NCBI RefSeq assembly: GCF_001610835.1
Contig: NZ_CP011270.1
Location: 2,622,001 to 2,686,000, forward strand
From: Planctomyces sp. SH-PL14
GTDB taxonomy: Bacteria; Planctomycetota; Planctomycetia; Planctomycetales; Planctomycetaceae
DNA: 64,000 nucleotides
Direction: 5' to 3'
The notes under the pieces: model-generated
What the model saw: the letters and a program-made list of their open reading frames with translations, nothing else
What the model was told of the DNA's origin: nothing
Database searches by the model: none
Made by a program: the position numbers and the translations under genes
Shown: positions 1 through 9,961 of the stretch, in pieces
Layout of the letters: the number at the start of each line of letters is the position of its first letter
Position numbering within the stretch: position 1 is the first letter of the stretch

Positions 1-1775
1 CAGTGGTCCGTGACGGAGAGGAGCGTGTTGGCATCGGGCGGGAGATAGACGCGGACGACTTCGGCCTTCTTGTTGATGACGTGGTCGATGAACCCGGGGT
101 CCTGGTGCGAGAACCCGTTGTGGTCCTGCCGCCAGACGTGGCTCGACAGCAGGTAGTTCAGCGAGGCGATCGGCCGCCGCCACGGGATGTGGTTGCACAC
201 CTTGAGCCACTTGGCGTGCTGGTTGAACATCGAGTCGATGATGTGGATGAAGGCCTCATAGCACGAGAAGAACCCGTGCCGGCCGGTCAGGAGGTAGCCT
301 TCCAGCCACCCCTGGCACTGGTGCTCGCTGAGGACTTCCATGACACGCCCGTCCGGGCTGAGCTTGTCGTCCTCGGGATAGATCTCCGCCATGTAGCAGC
401 GGGTCGTGACGTCGAGGACGTCCTGCCAGCGGTTCGAGTTGCTCTCGTCCGGGCTGAACAGGCGGAAGTTTTCGCTCGGCAGGTTCCGTTGCATGACGTC
501 TTTGAGGAACTTGCCCATGACCCGCGTCGACTCGGCGTTCGTCGCGCCGGGCGAAGCCACCTCGACCGCGTAGTCGTGGAAGTCGGGCATCTTGAGGTCG
601 CGGAGCAGGAGCCCGCCGTTGGCGTGCGGGTTGTCGCTCATCCGCCGCTCTCCCTCGGGGGCGAGCGAGGCGAACTCCTCGCGGAACTTTCCGGACTCGT
701 CGAACAGCTCCTCGGGTCGGTAGCTCTTCATCCATTCTTCGAGGATCCGGATGTGCTCCGGCTTGTCCATCTCTCCCATCGGGACCTGGTGACTCCGCCA
801 GTAGTCCTCGCACTTCTTGCCGTCGATCGTCGCCGGGCAGGTCCACCCCTTGGGGGTCCGGAAGACGATCATCGGCCAGGCGGGGCGGGAGAGGTCGCCA
901 TCGGTCCGGGCCCGCTTCCAGATCGCCCGGATCTCGCGGGTCGCGGCATCGAGCGCCGCGGCGAGCTGCTGATGGACCGACTCGTGCTCATGTCCCTCGA
1001 CGAAGTAGGGCTTGTAGCCCATCCCCTCGAACAGCTTCTGCAGCTCCTCCTTGGGGATGCGGGCCAGGAAGCAGGGGTTGGCGATCTTGTACCCGTTGAG
1101 GTGCAGGATCGGCAGGACGGCGCCGTCCCGCGCCGGATTGAGGAACTTGTTGCCGTGCCACGCGGTCGCGAGTGGTCCCGTCTCCGCTTCACCGTCGCCG
1201 ACGATGCAGGAGACGATCAGATCCTTGTTGTCGAACGCGGCCCCGTAGGCGTGGCTCAGGGCGTAACCGAGCTCGCCCCCTTCGTGGATGCTGCCGGGGG
1301 TCTCGGGGGCGACGTGGCTCGGGATCCCGCCGGGGAAGCTGAACTGCTTGAACAGCCGCTTCATCCCGTCCGCGTCCTGGCCGATGTTCGGATAGAACTC
1401 GCTGTAGGTCCCTTCCAGGTAGGCGTGCGCCACGAGCGACGGCCCGCCGTGCCCCGGGCCGATGATGTAGATCATGTTCAGGTCATCCCGTTTGATGACC
1501 CGGTTGAGGTGGACGTAAAGCATGTTGAGCCCGGGGGAGGTCCCCCAGTGGCCCAGCAGGCGGGGCTTGATGTGCTCGCGCTTCAGCGGCTCGCGGAGGA
1601 GCGGGTTCCCCAGCAGATAGATCTGTCCGACCGAGAGATAGTTCGAGGCGCGCCAGTAGGCGTCGAGCCGCCGGAGGTCTTCCGCCGCGAGCGGGGCGTG
1701 CGACAGAGGAGCTCCGTCATGATCCGGGGGAGAGACTGCCGCGTCGCGGCGTGGAAGCGTTCCGGTCGTGGCCAT
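1..1775 (-). CDS. xfp: Xylulose-5-phosphate/fructose-6-phosphate phosphoketolase, C-terminus off the left edge
   Basis: ThDP-dependent enzyme that splits xylulose-5-P (or fructose-6-P) with phosphate into acetyl-P and glyceraldehyde-3-P (or erythrose-4-P) in the cytoplasm. Read on the minus strand, the ATG at 1775 opens a frame of about 591 residues that runs off the window; the family is usually about 790-800 aa, so roughly a quarter is missing. The N-terminus has the family pattern [15 protein letters not shown] followed by [12 protein letters not shown]. The ThDP motif GDGEAETG starts near residue 193, and [26 protein letters not shown]-type residues lie near the cut end. It diverges from the lactate dehydrogenase gene, so the two could share a control region and form a heterolactic-style branch (inference). 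The family assignment is very secure. Confidence 0.95.
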   Translation of the reverse strand, partial: MATTGTLPRRDAAVSPPDHDGAPLSHAPLAAEDLRRLDAYWRASNYLSVGQIYLLGNPLLREPLKREHIKPRLLGHWGTSPGLNMLYVHLNRVIKRDDLNMIYIIGPGHGGPSLVAHAYLEGTYSEFYPNIGQDADGMKRLFKQFSFPGGIPSHVAPETPGSIHEGGELGYALSHAYGAAFDNKDLIVSCIVGDGEAETGPLATAWHGNKFLNPARDGAVLPILHLNGYKIANPCFLARIPKEELQKLFEGMGYKPYFVEGHEHESVHQQLAAALDAATREIRAIWKRARTDGDLSRPAWPMIVFRTPKGWTCPATIDGKKCEDYWRSHQVPMGEMDKPEHIRILEEWMKSYRPEELFDESGKFREEFASLAPEGERRMSDNPHANGGLLLRDLKMPDFHDYAVEVASPGATNAESTRVMGKFLKDVMQRNLPSENFRLFSPDESNSNRWQDVLDVTTRCYMAEIYPEDDKLSPDGRVMEVLSEHQCQGWLEGYLLTGRHGFFSCYEAFIHIIDSMFNQHAKWLKVCNHIPWRRPIASLNYLLSSHVWRQDHNGFSHQDPGFIDHVINKKAEVVRVYLPPDANTLLSVTDH

Positions 1776-2332
1776 GATGATCCGTCAAGTGCGAGGGGGA
1801 GACGTGCCGAATCGCCCATCCATGCGGGAGGACGGCTCGCCTGCCGTGGCGTGCCGATCGAGATCAGTGAGTGGATGCCGGAGAGAGGAACGTTCGAGGT
1901 GTGGAAGAACTCTTCGAACCAGGATTGCGACGCACATCATACCTTCGCCGCGAGCGATTCAAGAGTGGACCGGGCAAATGTCGCGTTCGAACTCCGTCGG
2001 ATCACGTTTGTGTCATACGTTTCCGGCGGCGCGTTATCGCGTTCTTAACTCTTGCTGTTTGACTTCGCGCGGATTCGAGAGCAGGATGTCGTCGTGCCCT
2101 GGCGAATGCCGTGTTCGTTTTGCGCACTTGCTTGATCCATCGCGCGGAATCCTGTGTGGCGTTCCGGCAACATGTCTCTCCGCCAAGCGCTTCAGCTTCT
2201 GACCATGACCTGCGGGCCCTCCACGGCTGGCCCGCTTCGGGAAGGTTGGGCAAGACAGATCGTCCGGTTCATCGAGAGAGGTTCGATGTCGATTCGCCCG
2301 CCGGCGGTCGCTCGAGCCGCAGGAGGTGCCGC
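1776..2332. other. Divergent intergenic region between phosphoketolase and lactate dehydrogenase
   Basis: About 557 bases with no convincing gene. It must carry the promoters of both divergent genes, but I see no clear -35/-10 pair or operator. An AGGAGG Shine-Dalgarno sequence at 2321-2326 sits just before the lactate dehydrogenase ATG at 2333. The small open frames here have no recognisable product. Confidence 0.5.
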
Positions 2333-3271
2333 ATGAAAGTCGGAGTCGTGGGGGCCGGGTTCGTCGGCGCGACCGCGGCCTACGCCATGGTCATGCGCGG
2401 CGTCGGCCGGCAGATCGTCCTCGTCGACAAGAACCGCGACCGCGCCGCGGCCGAAGCGGACGACATCCGCCACGCCGTCCCCTTTGCCTCGCCGCTCAAC
2501 GTGATCGACGGCGACTACGCGGACCTCCGCCAGTGCCGGGTCGTGGTCCTGTGTGCGGGGGTGAACCAGAAGCCCGGCGAATCCCGGCTGGAACTACTGC
2601 GGCGGAACTCGGCGGTCTTTGCGGAGGTCGTCCCCAGCATCCTGCGGGCCGCCCCGGAGGCGATGCTCCTTGTCGCCACGAATCCGGTCGACGTCATGAC
2701 GCACATCGCCGCGCGGTTTGCGGCCGAGTCGGGAGTCCCCGCCTCGCGGGTCGTCGGCTCCGGAACGATGCTCGACACCGCCCGGTTCCGGACGCTCCTG
2801 GGGACGCACTGCGGCGTCGACTCGCACCACGTCCACGGCTACGTGGTCGGAGAGCACGGCGACACCGAGGTCCTGACCTGGTCGCTCGTGACCCTGGGGG
2901 GGATGCCGCTCGACGAGTTCCTGCGGCTCCGCGGACTGCGGATCAGCGAGGCGGACCGGCAGGAGATCGATCGCAAGGTCCGGCGGGCGGCGTACTCGAT
3001 CATCGCCGGCAAGGGGGCGACTTATTATGGGATCGGCAGCGCGCTGGCCCGGGCGGTCGAGGTCGCGCTCCACGACCAGCGGGCGATCCTGACCCTCTGC
3101 ACTCCGACGGCCGACGTGGCGGGGGTCGCGGACGTGACGGTCTCGCTCCCCCGGCTGTTCGGCGGCGCGGGGGTGCTCGAAACGTTTCCCCTGCCGCTCG
3201 ATCCTGGGGAGCAGGCCGCTCTCCACCGCAGCGCGGAGACGATCCGGGAGGCGATCACGGACCTCACCTGA
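2333..3271 (+). CDS. ldh: L-lactate dehydrogenase
   Basis: NAD-dependent interconversion of pyruvate and L-lactate in the cytoplasm. The product has 312 aa, normal for the family. The Rossmann motif [10 protein letters not shown] is at residues 7-16 and a nucleotide-binding acidic residue, D32, follows. The substrate loop has Q79 in NQKPGESR, which favours lactate over malate dehydrogenase (malate enzymes carry Arg there). D148 and R151 lie in [12 protein letters not shown], and the catalytic H175 is in GEHGDTE. I chose the ATG at 2333 because AGGAGG lies seven bases upstream and the Rossmann fold starts at once; a longer in-frame extension to 2111 has no homology signal. It diverges from the phosphoketolase gene, consistent with pyruvate reduction after the phosphoketolase route (inference). 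Confidence 0.92.
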   Translation: MKVGVVGAGFVGATAAYAMVMRGVGRQIVLVDKNRDRAAAEADDIRHAVPFASPLNVIDGDYADLRQCRVVVLCAGVNQKPGESRLELLRRNSAVFAEVVPSILRAAPEAMLLVATNPVDVMTHIAARFAAESGVPASRVVGSGTMLDTARFRTLLGTHCGVDSHHVHGYVVGEHGDTEVLTWSLVTLGGMPLDEFLRLRGLRISEADRQEIDRKVRRAAYSIIAGKGATYYGIGSALARAVEVALHDQRAILTLCTPTADVAGVADVTVSLPRLFGGAGVLETFPLPLDPGEQAALHRSAETIREAITDLT

Positions 3272-3336
3272 TTCGTATATCGCCTGACACTGTCTATATA
3301 GCGAACGTTAGAACCTCCCTGATTCCTGAGCGGCGA

Positions 3337-3999
3337 ATGACGTTTCCCCAGTCGGTCCTGGATGCGGACAAAGTGATCGTCAGCGACTTTGACGGCACGA
3401 TGACCGAGCACGACTTCTATCTCCTGGCGATCGAGCGGCTGCTGCCCCCCGACTCGCCTGACTTCTGGAGCGAATACCGTGCGGGAACGATCACGCACTT
3501 CGAAGGGCTGGCCCGCTACTTCGCGGCGATCCGGGAGCCGGAGCGGCGGGTCCGGGAAATCATCCAGCAGATGAACATCGATCCCGGCCTCGGGGGGGCG
3601 ATCCGCCGGCTCCGCGAGGCGGGCTGGGAAGTGGTCGTCGCTTCGGCCGGCTGCGCGTGGTACATCCGCCAGCTTCTCGGGGAGATCGACGTGCCGGTCT
3701 TCGCCAATCCGGGGCGGTTCGTCGAAGGGGCCGGCCTCGTGATGGAGATGCCGGAACCGGGTCCCTTCCGCAGCGAGAACCTCGGCGTCGACAAGACCGC
3801 GATCGTCCAGTTCCTGCTCGACCGCCACAAGACCGTCGCCTACGCCGGCGACGGTTTCCCGGACGCTCCGCCGGCCCGGCTCGTCCCCGATTCGCTGCGG
3901 TTTGCCCGCGGCGACCTGGCGAGCGTTCTGACCCAGGAGGGGAAGCCGTTTCACCCGTACCGGCACTGGTCCGACATTGTTCCCCTCCTGTTGAAGTGA
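3337..3999 (+). CDS. HAD-superfamily phosphatase (MtnX/SerB-like, subclass IB)
   Basis: Predicted cytoplasmic phosphomonoesterase of 220 aa. The nucleophile motif DFDGTMT has D17 and D19. A middle IRRLREAGWEVVVASAG segment provides motif II (the Ser in ASAG), and YAGDGFPDAPPA near residue 170 supplies the motif IV acidic residues. The fold resembles the MtnX-type (2-hydroxy-3-keto-5-methylthiopentenyl-1-phosphate) and SerB-type phosphatases, but the substrate cannot be read from sequence. It starts 65 bases after the lactate dehydrogenase stop and ends 10 bases before the glycerol-1-phosphate dehydrogenase gene, so it is probably co-transcribed with the latter and may act on a glycerol phosphate or related ester (inference). 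The open frame continues far upstream in a shadow of the previous gene; the ATG at 3337 is the first sensible start. Confidence 0.8.
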   Translation: MTFPQSVLDADKVIVSDFDGTMTEHDFYLLAIERLLPPDSPDFWSEYRAGTITHFEGLARYFAAIREPERRVREIIQQMNIDPGLGGAIRRLREAGWEVVVASAGCAWYIRQLLGEIDVPVFANPGRFVEGAGLVMEMPEPGPFRSENLGVDKTAIVQFLLDRHKTVAYAGDGFPDAPPARLVPDSLRFARGDLASVLTQEGKPFHPYRHWSDIVPLLLK

Positions 4000-4009
4000 C
4001 TCCGCCCGC

Positions 4010-5059
4010 ATGCTCCGCGCCACGCAAATCGCCATTCCCACGCTGGTCCGCGTCAAAGAGGACGCGCTTGACCGGGTGGGGATGTACCTGGACCGCGCCC
4101 CCCTCCGCGGGGCGATCGTCTTCCACAGCCAGGGGCTGCTGGGGGAGCTCCAGGAGCGGCTGCGGCGAGGGCTGCGGGAGTCGGAGATCGCTGTCCACGG
4201 CTGGCATGAGTTGGCGGACAACGCCCTCGAAGTCGCGGCCCGGCACTTCGAGGACCTGCCGAAGCGGGCAGCGGTCGTCGTCGGCCTCGGAGGGGGGAAG
4301 GCGCTCGACGTCGCGAAGTACGTCGCCTTCCTCGCCCGGCTCCCGTACTACGCGGTCCCGACCTCGCTCTCGAACGACGGCTTCTGCAGCCCGCAGGCGA
4401 GCCTGACGATCCACGGCAAGCGGCGATCGGTCCCCGCCGCGATGCCGACCGGCGTCGTGGTCGACACCGCGGTCTGCCGGCAGGCGCCCCGGTCGCTGAC
4501 GCTCTCGGGAGCGGGGGACCTCGTCGCCAAGCTGACCGCCGTCCGCGACTGGAAGCTCGCCTTCCACGCCACCGGAGAGCCGGTGAACGATTTCGCGGCG
4601 CTCCTCTCCGACGGCGCCCTGCACGCGTACCGCAGCCACCCGGACTTCGACGCGGAGGGGATCCGGCTGCTGGCGACCGGTCTGATGCTGAACGGCATCG
4701 CGATGGAGATCGCCGGCTCCTCCCGACCCGCGAGCGGCAGCGAACATCTCATCTCGCACGCCCTCGACGGCCTCTCCGCGCGGCCCCGCCTGCACGGCCT
4801 GCAGGTGGGAGTGGCGGCCTATCTCGTCAGCCGGCTGCAGGAGCAGAACACTCACATCATCGACGAGATCTTTCAGCGGACCGGCTTCTGGGACGAGGTG
4901 GCCCGGGACCCGTTCGACCGCGAGGAGTGGAGCCGTGCCCTCCGGCAGGCGCCGGAGATCAAGGAGCACTTCCATACGGTCCTCTCGCAGCCGGAGAAGC
5001 AGGCTCTGGCCGAAGATTTCCTGTGGAATGACACGAGATTGGGGAATTGTTTGCGATGA
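4010..5059 (+). CDS. sn-glycerol-1-phosphate dehydrogenase (EgsA/AraM family)
   Basis: NAD(P)H-dependent reduction of dihydroxyacetone phosphate to sn-glycerol-1-phosphate, the stereoisomer used for archaeal ether lipids and, in Bacillus, for heptaprenylglyceryl phosphate. The product has 349 aa. Nucleotide-binding GGGKALD lies at residues 94-100 and the family block PTSLSNDGFCSPQASL at 117-132. Likely metal ligands are D170, H246 or H250 in SEHLISH, and H262 in RLHG. The gene follows the HAD phosphatase by 10 bases. Family membership is firm. The physiological role in this bacterium is not known, because no prenyltransferase (PcrB/GGGPS-like) gene is visible in the window. Confidence 0.9.
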   Translation: MLRATQIAIPTLVRVKEDALDRVGMYLDRAPLRGAIVFHSQGLLGELQERLRRGLRESEIAVHGWHELADNALEVAARHFEDLPKRAAVVVGLGGGKALDVAKYVAFLARLPYYAVPTSLSNDGFCSPQASLTIHGKRRSVPAAMPTGVVVDTAVCRQAPRSLTLSGAGDLVAKLTAVRDWKLAFHATGEPVNDFAALLSDGALHAYRSHPDFDAEGIRLLATGLMLNGIAMEIAGSSRPASGSEHLISHALDGLSARPRLHGLQVGVAAYLVSRLQEQNTHIIDEIFQRTGFWDEVARDPFDREEWSRALRQAPEIKEHFHTVLSQPEKQALAEDFLWNDTRLGNCLR

Positions 5060-5274
5060 CGGGATTTTCGTTGCGTTTCTGCTATCAATCGCACCACAGT
5101 GAAGACCGCGCGGGACGATGGCTAGACGTTTCCGCCGGCCCAATGATGAAGCCGCTCTTCATCCCGAGGAGGAGGTGCGCTTCGAGGCCGGCGCAGATTC
5201 CAGCCCCTCTTTCCACGCCGGCCACGGCTGAAAATCGCGGTATCAGAATCGGTGTGACGATCATTGAGGTCGCC

Positions 5275-6228
5275 ATGAATTCCCTTCGGGGCTGTTCGCT
5301 CTTCCTCTTTCTTCTGTGCGGCCTGGCGCTCGTCGCCCGGGCCGCCGAGCCCGACTCCGAGACGCTGGAAAAACTGGTCGTCGAGGCCGCCGACCGGTTT
5401 GAGAAGGCGTTCGCCGACCGGGACGCGAAGGCGATCGGGAAGCTGTTCACCGAAGAGGCGGAGTACGTCGACGCCAGCGGGCTCGTGCTGCATGGACGCG
5501 ACGCCATCACGGCCGAGTACGCCGCTCACTTCGAAGTCACGGCGCCGGGGGGGATCTCGATTGAGGTCGTCGCCATCCGACCGGTCGGCAAAGGGGTCCT
5601 GACCGAAGAAGGGGTCTCGACCTTCGAGTCCCCCGACGGCGGACCGACGACGCAGACCCGCTACACTGCCACGCACGTCCGCCAGGAGGATGGGACGTGG
5701 ATGATCGCCAGCCTGCGGGAGCTCGAGGACGCGGTCATGACCCCGCATGAGCGGCTCAAGACCCTCGGCTGGCTCGTCGGCTCGTGGCAGGAGGAAGACG
5801 AGTCCACGATCGTCCGGACGACCTGGAAGTGGTCGGACAACGAGAACTTTCTCCTGAGTGAGTTTTCCGCCCGCGACGGGGGGACCGTGGTGCTCGAAGG
5901 GACGCATCGCATCGGCTGGGATGCCGAACGGAAGCAGTTCCGTTCCTGGATCTTCGACTCGACCGGAAGGGCGGTCGACGGCTGGTGGACCGAAGCGGAC
6001 GACGGCGTCTGGCGGGTCCGGCTGAGCGGAGTCGATGCCGAAGGGGAGCGGATCCAGACCGCGGCGACGTATTTCCGCGACGGCGCGGACGCGATCGTGA
6101 TCGCTCAGGAGGATCGCAGCGAGGGGAGCCGGCAACTCGCCGGCAGCTCGCACCGGATCGTCCGACAGCCACCCGGCCCGCAGACCGCCGCGACGCCGGA
6201 ACAGAAGACATCAACCGATTCGAACTGA
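5275..6228 (+). CDS. Secreted SnoaL/NTF2-like protein, module 1
   Basis: The 317-aa product has a signal peptide of about 24 residues (hydrophobic LFLFLLCGLALVARA). An NTF2/SnoaL (DUF4440-like) cone domain covers about 31-150, with the usual FEKAFADRDAKAIGKLFTEE-type start. A second beta-rich domain begins with LGWLVGSWQEEDE near 160 and contains RIGWDAERKQFRSWIFDS. No enzyme activity can be assigned. It precedes the Gly-rich TPR gene by 66 bases, on the same strand. A paralogue with the same two-domain layout lies at 25806-26828, also followed by a Gly-rich TPR gene, so the pair behaves as a duplicated module. I chose the ATG at 5275 because it begins the signal peptide; the frame is open further upstream without signal. 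Confidence 0.8.
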   Translation: MNSLRGCSLFLFLLCGLALVARAAEPDSETLEKLVVEAADRFEKAFADRDAKAIGKLFTEEAEYVDASGLVLHGRDAITAEYAAHFEVTAPGGISIEVVAIRPVGKGVLTEEGVSTFESPDGGPTTQTRYTATHVRQEDGTWMIASLRELEDAVMTPHERLKTLGWLVGSWQEEDESTIVRTTWKWSDNENFLLSEFSARDGGTVVLEGTHRIGWDAERKQFRSWIFDSTGRAVDGWWTEADDGVWRVRLSGVDAEGERIQTAATYFRDGADAIVIAQEDRSEGSRQLAGSSHRIVRQPPGPQTAATPEQKTSTDSN

Positions 6229-6294
6229 CACCGTTCGAGTCGACGCACAGCAACGCGTGAACTCCGCTCAATTTCCCTGCCGGGAGATGGATTC

Positions 6295-8490
6295 ATGAAA
6301 CGTTCGGTTTGGCATTTCGCCCTCGTCGGCCTTCTCTCGGTCGCCTTCGCGTCCGGTCCCGCCTGGGGCCGCGGCTTCGGCGGTGGGGGTGGCGGCGGCT
6401 TTCGTGGCGGCGGCGGAGGCGGCGGAGGATTCCGCGGGGGCGGCGGTGGTGGCTTTGGCGGCGGGGGCGGGGGCGGTGGCTACCGCGGCGGCGGCGGCGG
6501 TTTCGGCGGTGGGGGGGGAATGCCCTCGGGAATGAATCGCGGGGGTGGTGGTGGCGGCGGCGGCGGTCTCTCGGGGAGCGGCTATCGCCCGGCTCCCGCC
6601 TCCCGGCCTTCGGCAGCGAGTCGACCCGCCACGAGGCCGTCGAGCCCCGGCGCCGGCAGTCGGCCGGCAACCGGATCAGGTGTCGCGGGACGCCCGGGGG
6701 CCGCGACCCGTCCCGGCACGGGGAGCGGTGCGGGCAACCGGCTTCCGACCAGCGGCGGATCGGGCCGCGTCCATCTTCCCGGCAGCGGCGGAGCGGGGGG
6801 CGGCAACGGCCTGCAGATCGGCTCGCGTCCGGAGATCAGTCCCGGCGGAGGAATCAGTCGCCCCGATCTCGGAGGGGGCTCGCGGCCGCAGTTGCCCGGC
6901 GGCGGCCTGAGCGGGAACCGTCCCGCGCCGCGGCCCGGCGAGGGCTTCGGCGGGGATCGCGGCAACATCGGCAACCTGCCTGGCATCGGTCAGTCACGGC
7001 CGGGGGCCGGCAACCGGCTTCCTGGCGCGGGGAACGCGGGCGTCCTTCCGGGACTGGGGGGCGCTGGCCTGGCCGGCGCGGGGCTCGCCGGGAATCGAGG
7101 GCCTGGCGCGGGCGCCATCGGTGACCGCGTCGGCGCGGGGAACCTCGGCACGGTCGCCGACCGGCGGCAGGATCTCTCGAGCCGCTTCGATCAGCTCCAG
7201 AACAACTGGGGCACCCGCGACGGGAACTTCAATCACTGGGACGGTCCGAACGGCGGCGGCGTCAACCACATCGGCTTCTGGGGGCCCAACGGCTACTGGG
7301 GTCACACCGGAGCCTGGGGTCCGAACGGCGGACACTGGGGACACTCGACCGGCATCGGCCGCTACGGGGCCTACGGATCGAGCCGCTACTTCGGCCCGGC
7401 GGGGCATTGGTCCCGCAACTGGGGGGGCTGGTACAACGGCTACGGCCCCGCCTGGGGGAACGGCCGCTGGAATTACCTGTGGGATAACTACCCCGTCGCG
7501 ATGGCCTTCGGCGCGACGATGTGGGGCCTGAACGCGGTCTCGTGGGCGTTCGGCGTCGGGACGTACTGGAACCCCTACTACGACACACCGGTCTATTACA
7601 ACAACCAGCCGATCGCCACCTACTCCGAGCCGATCTTCGGCGATCCGGTCTATCCCGCGGATCAGCCCGCGGCCGACACCGCCGCCGCGGAACCGGCGGC
7701 GGACGCCCCGGCGGACCCGCTGGTCCAGACGTTCGATCAGGCCCGGACCGCCTTCTACAACGAGAACTACGCGGACGCTCTCAAGCTGACGAACGAGGCG
7801 CTCTCCAAGGCCCCGCAGGACGCGGCGATCAACGAGTTCCGCAGCCTCGTCCTGTTCGCCCTCGGGCAGTACCGCGAGTCGGCGGCGACGATTCACGCCG
7901 TCCTCGCCGCCGGACCGGGGTGGAACTGGACGACCCTCATCAGCCTCTACCCGCGGCCCGAGGTCTACACGGAGCAGCTCCGCAAGCTGGAGATGCAGGC
8001 CAAGGCGAGTCCCGACGCGGCCGACCTCCGGTTCCTGCTCGCCTACCACTACCTGACGTGCGACCACAAGGACGCCGCCCTGGTCATGCTCCGCGAGGTG
8101 ACGCGGCTCCAGCCCAAGGACGAGCTGTCGGCCGAGCTCCTCAAGATGTACTCCCTCGCGACGGAGTCCGCAGACGCGGCTCCCTCCGGTCCGCCTCCCA
8201 AGCTCGACGAGCCGGCCTACCCGATCGCGAAGCTGGTGGGAGAATGGACCGCGCGGGATCCTTCGGGTGAGTTCAAGCTCGCTCTCGAAGAGGCGGGCGG
8301 GTTCACCTGGAGCTTCCGCAGCAAGGACAAGCCGGTCTCCGTCCGCGGGGCGTACGTCGTCCGCGGCGACAACCTCGTGATGCAGCCCGACTCCGGCGGA
8401 ACGATGCTCAGCACGATCAAGCTCCAGGACGACAAGACGCTGCTGTTCACGCCGATCGGCAACGCCCGGCCCCTGACGTTCACTCGCTAG
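6295..8490 (+). CDS. Secreted Gly-rich protein with TPR region, module 1
   Basis: 731 aa. After a signal peptide (residues 1-24, ending near AWG) comes a glycine-only type stretch with Arg/Phe spacers to about residue 100. A Gly/Pro/Arg/Ser-rich low-complexity region follows to about 280, then a Trp/Tyr/Asn/Gly-rich segment (NGYWGHTGAWGPNGGHWGH) to about 450. A helical TPR-like region with AFYNENYADALKLTNEAL spans roughly 475-620, and a small beta domain starting LVGEWTARDPSGEF ends the protein. Such proteins are likely cell-surface or periplasmic; the function is unknown. It shares the order signal-Gly-rich-TPR-beta domain with the paralogue at 23422-25761, and motifs such as TIHAVLA.GPGW.WTT and PDAADLRFLLAYHY are shared with small changes. 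It follows the SnoaL-like gene. Confidence 0.82.
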   Translation: MKRSVWHFALVGLLSVAFASGPAWGRGFGGGGGGGFRGGGGGGGGFRGGGGGGFGGGGGGGGYRGGGGGFGGGGGMPSGMNRGGGGGGGGGLSGSGYRPAPASRPSAASRPATRPSSPGAGSRPATGSGVAGRPGAATRPGTGSGAGNRLPTSGGSGRVHLPGSGGAGGGNGLQIGSRPEISPGGGISRPDLGGGSRPQLPGGGLSGNRPAPRPGEGFGGDRGNIGNLPGIGQSRPGAGNRLPGAGNAGVLPGLGGAGLAGAGLAGNRGPGAGAIGDRVGAGNLGTVADRRQDLSSRFDQLQNNWGTRDGNFNHWDGPNGGGVNHIGFWGPNGYWGHTGAWGPNGGHWGHSTGIGRYGAYGSSRYFGPAGHWSRNWGGWYNGYGPAWGNGRWNYLWDNYPVAMAFGATMWGLNAVSWAFGVGTYWNPYYDTPVYYNNQPIATYSEPIFGDPVYPADQPAADTAAAEPAADAPADPLVQTFDQARTAFYNENYADALKLTNEALSKAPQDAAINEFRSLVLFALGQYRESAATIHAVLAAGPGWNWTTLISLYPRPEVYTEQLRKLEMQAKASPDAADLRFLLAYHYLTCDHKDAALVMLREVTRLQPKDELSAELLKMYSLATESADAAPSGPPPKLDEPAYPIAKLVGEWTARDPSGEFKLALEEAGGFTWSFRSKDKPVSVRGAYVVRGDNLVMQPDSGGTMLSTIKLQDDKTLLFTPIGNARPLTFTR

Positions 8491-8595
8491 CAACCGCGGA
8501 CGCGCGGGCCGAGAATACCCGCGTGGCCCGCTCGACTTCCCGACGAAACACCAGTCGGACCCGCTCTCGATCAAAGTCTTCACAGGATTGGCAAC

Positions 8596-9846
8596 ATGAA
8601 TCGATGGTGCGAATGGCCCCTCGCGGGGCTCCTGGGCACGGCTCTGCTGACCGGCTCGCTCTCCGGATGCGGAGGGAGCGTGGAGGGGACACCGACCGCC
8701 CCGGAGGCGATCAAGGTCATGATCGGCCGTCCCACCGCGAAGGAGGTGACGGACTATCAGGACTTCACCGGCCGGATCGAGGCGGTCGCTTCGGTCGAGA
8801 TCCGGGCCCGCGTGGCGGGGTACCTGAAGAAGATCGACTTCGACCCCGCCATCGACCGCGGCGCGGAGGTCAAGGAGGGGGACCTGCTGTTCGAGATCGA
8901 CGAGCGGCCTTTCAAGATCGCCCTCCAGAACGCGGACGCGCAGCTGCTGCAGGCCCAGGCCAAGCTCAAGACCTCGACCGCCGAGCTCGAGCGGGTCCAG
9001 CGGCTCATCGACCGGGACGCCGCCACGCAGTCCGATCTCGACCGCACGACCGGCTCGAAGCTGCTGGCCGAGGCGGAGATCCAGTCGGCCAACGCCGCGA
9101 TCGACCAGGCCAAGCTCGACCTCGAGTTCTCGAAGATCACCTCTCCGCTGACGGGCCGCATCAGCCGGAACCTCGTCTCGGTGGGGGACCTCATCACCGC
9201 ATCGACCGGCAAGCTGACGACCGTGGTTTCGGTCGACCCCGTCTATGTCTACTTCGACATGGACGAGTCGACGCTGCAGCGGATCCAGACGGCGATGCGG
9301 GAAGGGAAGCTCAAGGGCCCCATGGAGGGAGAGATCCCGGTCCTGATGGGGCTCGGCTCCGAGGAGGGATATCCCTACCGCGGCCGGCTGGACTTCATCG
9401 AGAACCAGGTCGATCCCAACACCGGCACGATCCGGGTCCGCGGCGTCTTCGCCAACCCGAAGACCGAACGCGGACCGCGGCCCCTCGCGCCTGGCTATTT
9501 CGCCCGGGTCCGCCTTCCCCTCGGGGAGCCGCACCCGGCGGTCCTCGTCCCCGAACGGGCGATCGGCCGCGACCTGGGGCAGCCGTTCGTGTACGTCGTC
9601 GACGGCGAAAACCGCGTCGTGTTCCGGAAGGTGACGCTCGGCTCCCTGCAGGACGGACTGCGGGTCCTGACCGAGGGCCTCTCCGGTGGAGAACAGATCA
9701 TCGTCAACGGCCTCCAGCGGGTTCGGGCGGGAGTGAAGGTCGCGGACGCTACGCCCGCCGGCAACCCGGCCGCCCCCCCCGCCGAAACCCCGGCGGCGGC
9801 TCCGGAGTCGAAGCCGGCCGCGGAGTCCGCCAAGCCGTCGACCTGA
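8596..9846 (+). CDS. RND efflux periplasmic adaptor lipoprotein (AcrA/MexA type)
   Basis: Membrane-fusion protein of a tripartite efflux pump, 416 aa. The signal ends in the lipobox LSGC with C25 as the lipidation site. A lipoyl-like half (IEIRARVAGYLKKI...VKEGDLLFEID) lies near 65-105, followed by an alpha-hairpin of about 60 residues and the second lipoyl half with KITSPLTGRI near 180. A beta-barrel domain includes the NQVDPNTGTIRVRGVF signature. The C-terminal tail is Ala/Pro-rich. The adjoining gene 116 bases downstream is the matching inner-membrane pump. No outer-membrane factor is encoded beside them, so a TolC from elsewhere is presumably used. Substrates are probably small hydrophobic compounds (family knowledge). 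Confidence 0.93.
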   Translation: MNRWCEWPLAGLLGTALLTGSLSGCGGSVEGTPTAPEAIKVMIGRPTAKEVTDYQDFTGRIEAVASVEIRARVAGYLKKIDFDPAIDRGAEVKEGDLLFEIDERPFKIALQNADAQLLQAQAKLKTSTAELERVQRLIDRDAATQSDLDRTTGSKLLAEAEIQSANAAIDQAKLDLEFSKITSPLTGRISRNLVSVGDLITASTGKLTTVVSVDPVYVYFDMDESTLQRIQTAMREGKLKGPMEGEIPVLMGLGSEEGYPYRGRLDFIENQVDPNTGTIRVRGVFANPKTERGPRPLAPGYFARVRLPLGEPHPAVLVPERAIGRDLGQPFVYVVDGENRVVFRKVTLGSLQDGLRVLTEGLSGGEQIIVNGLQRVRAGVKVADATPAGNPAAPPAETPAAAPESKPAAESAKPST

Positions 9847-9961
9847 CTCCGCTCGCGTGACCGCCCAAGGGGAAACCCTCCGCGCCATGCGATCGTCCTG
9901 TTGATCCCTTCGCCCTTCCGTCCCCTTCGGTGTTCGCTCATTCGAGCAGGCAAGACCCCTC

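Noticed and set aside
3-2048. Long plus-strand open frame across the phosphoketolase region
   Set aside because: It is the antisense shadow of the phosphoketolase gene; only the minus-strand frame shows real domain motifs.
8504-8531. GCGGGCC/GGCCCGC hairpin behind the Gly-rich gene
   Set aside because: Seven-base stem without a T run; not enough to call a terminator in GC-rich DNA.
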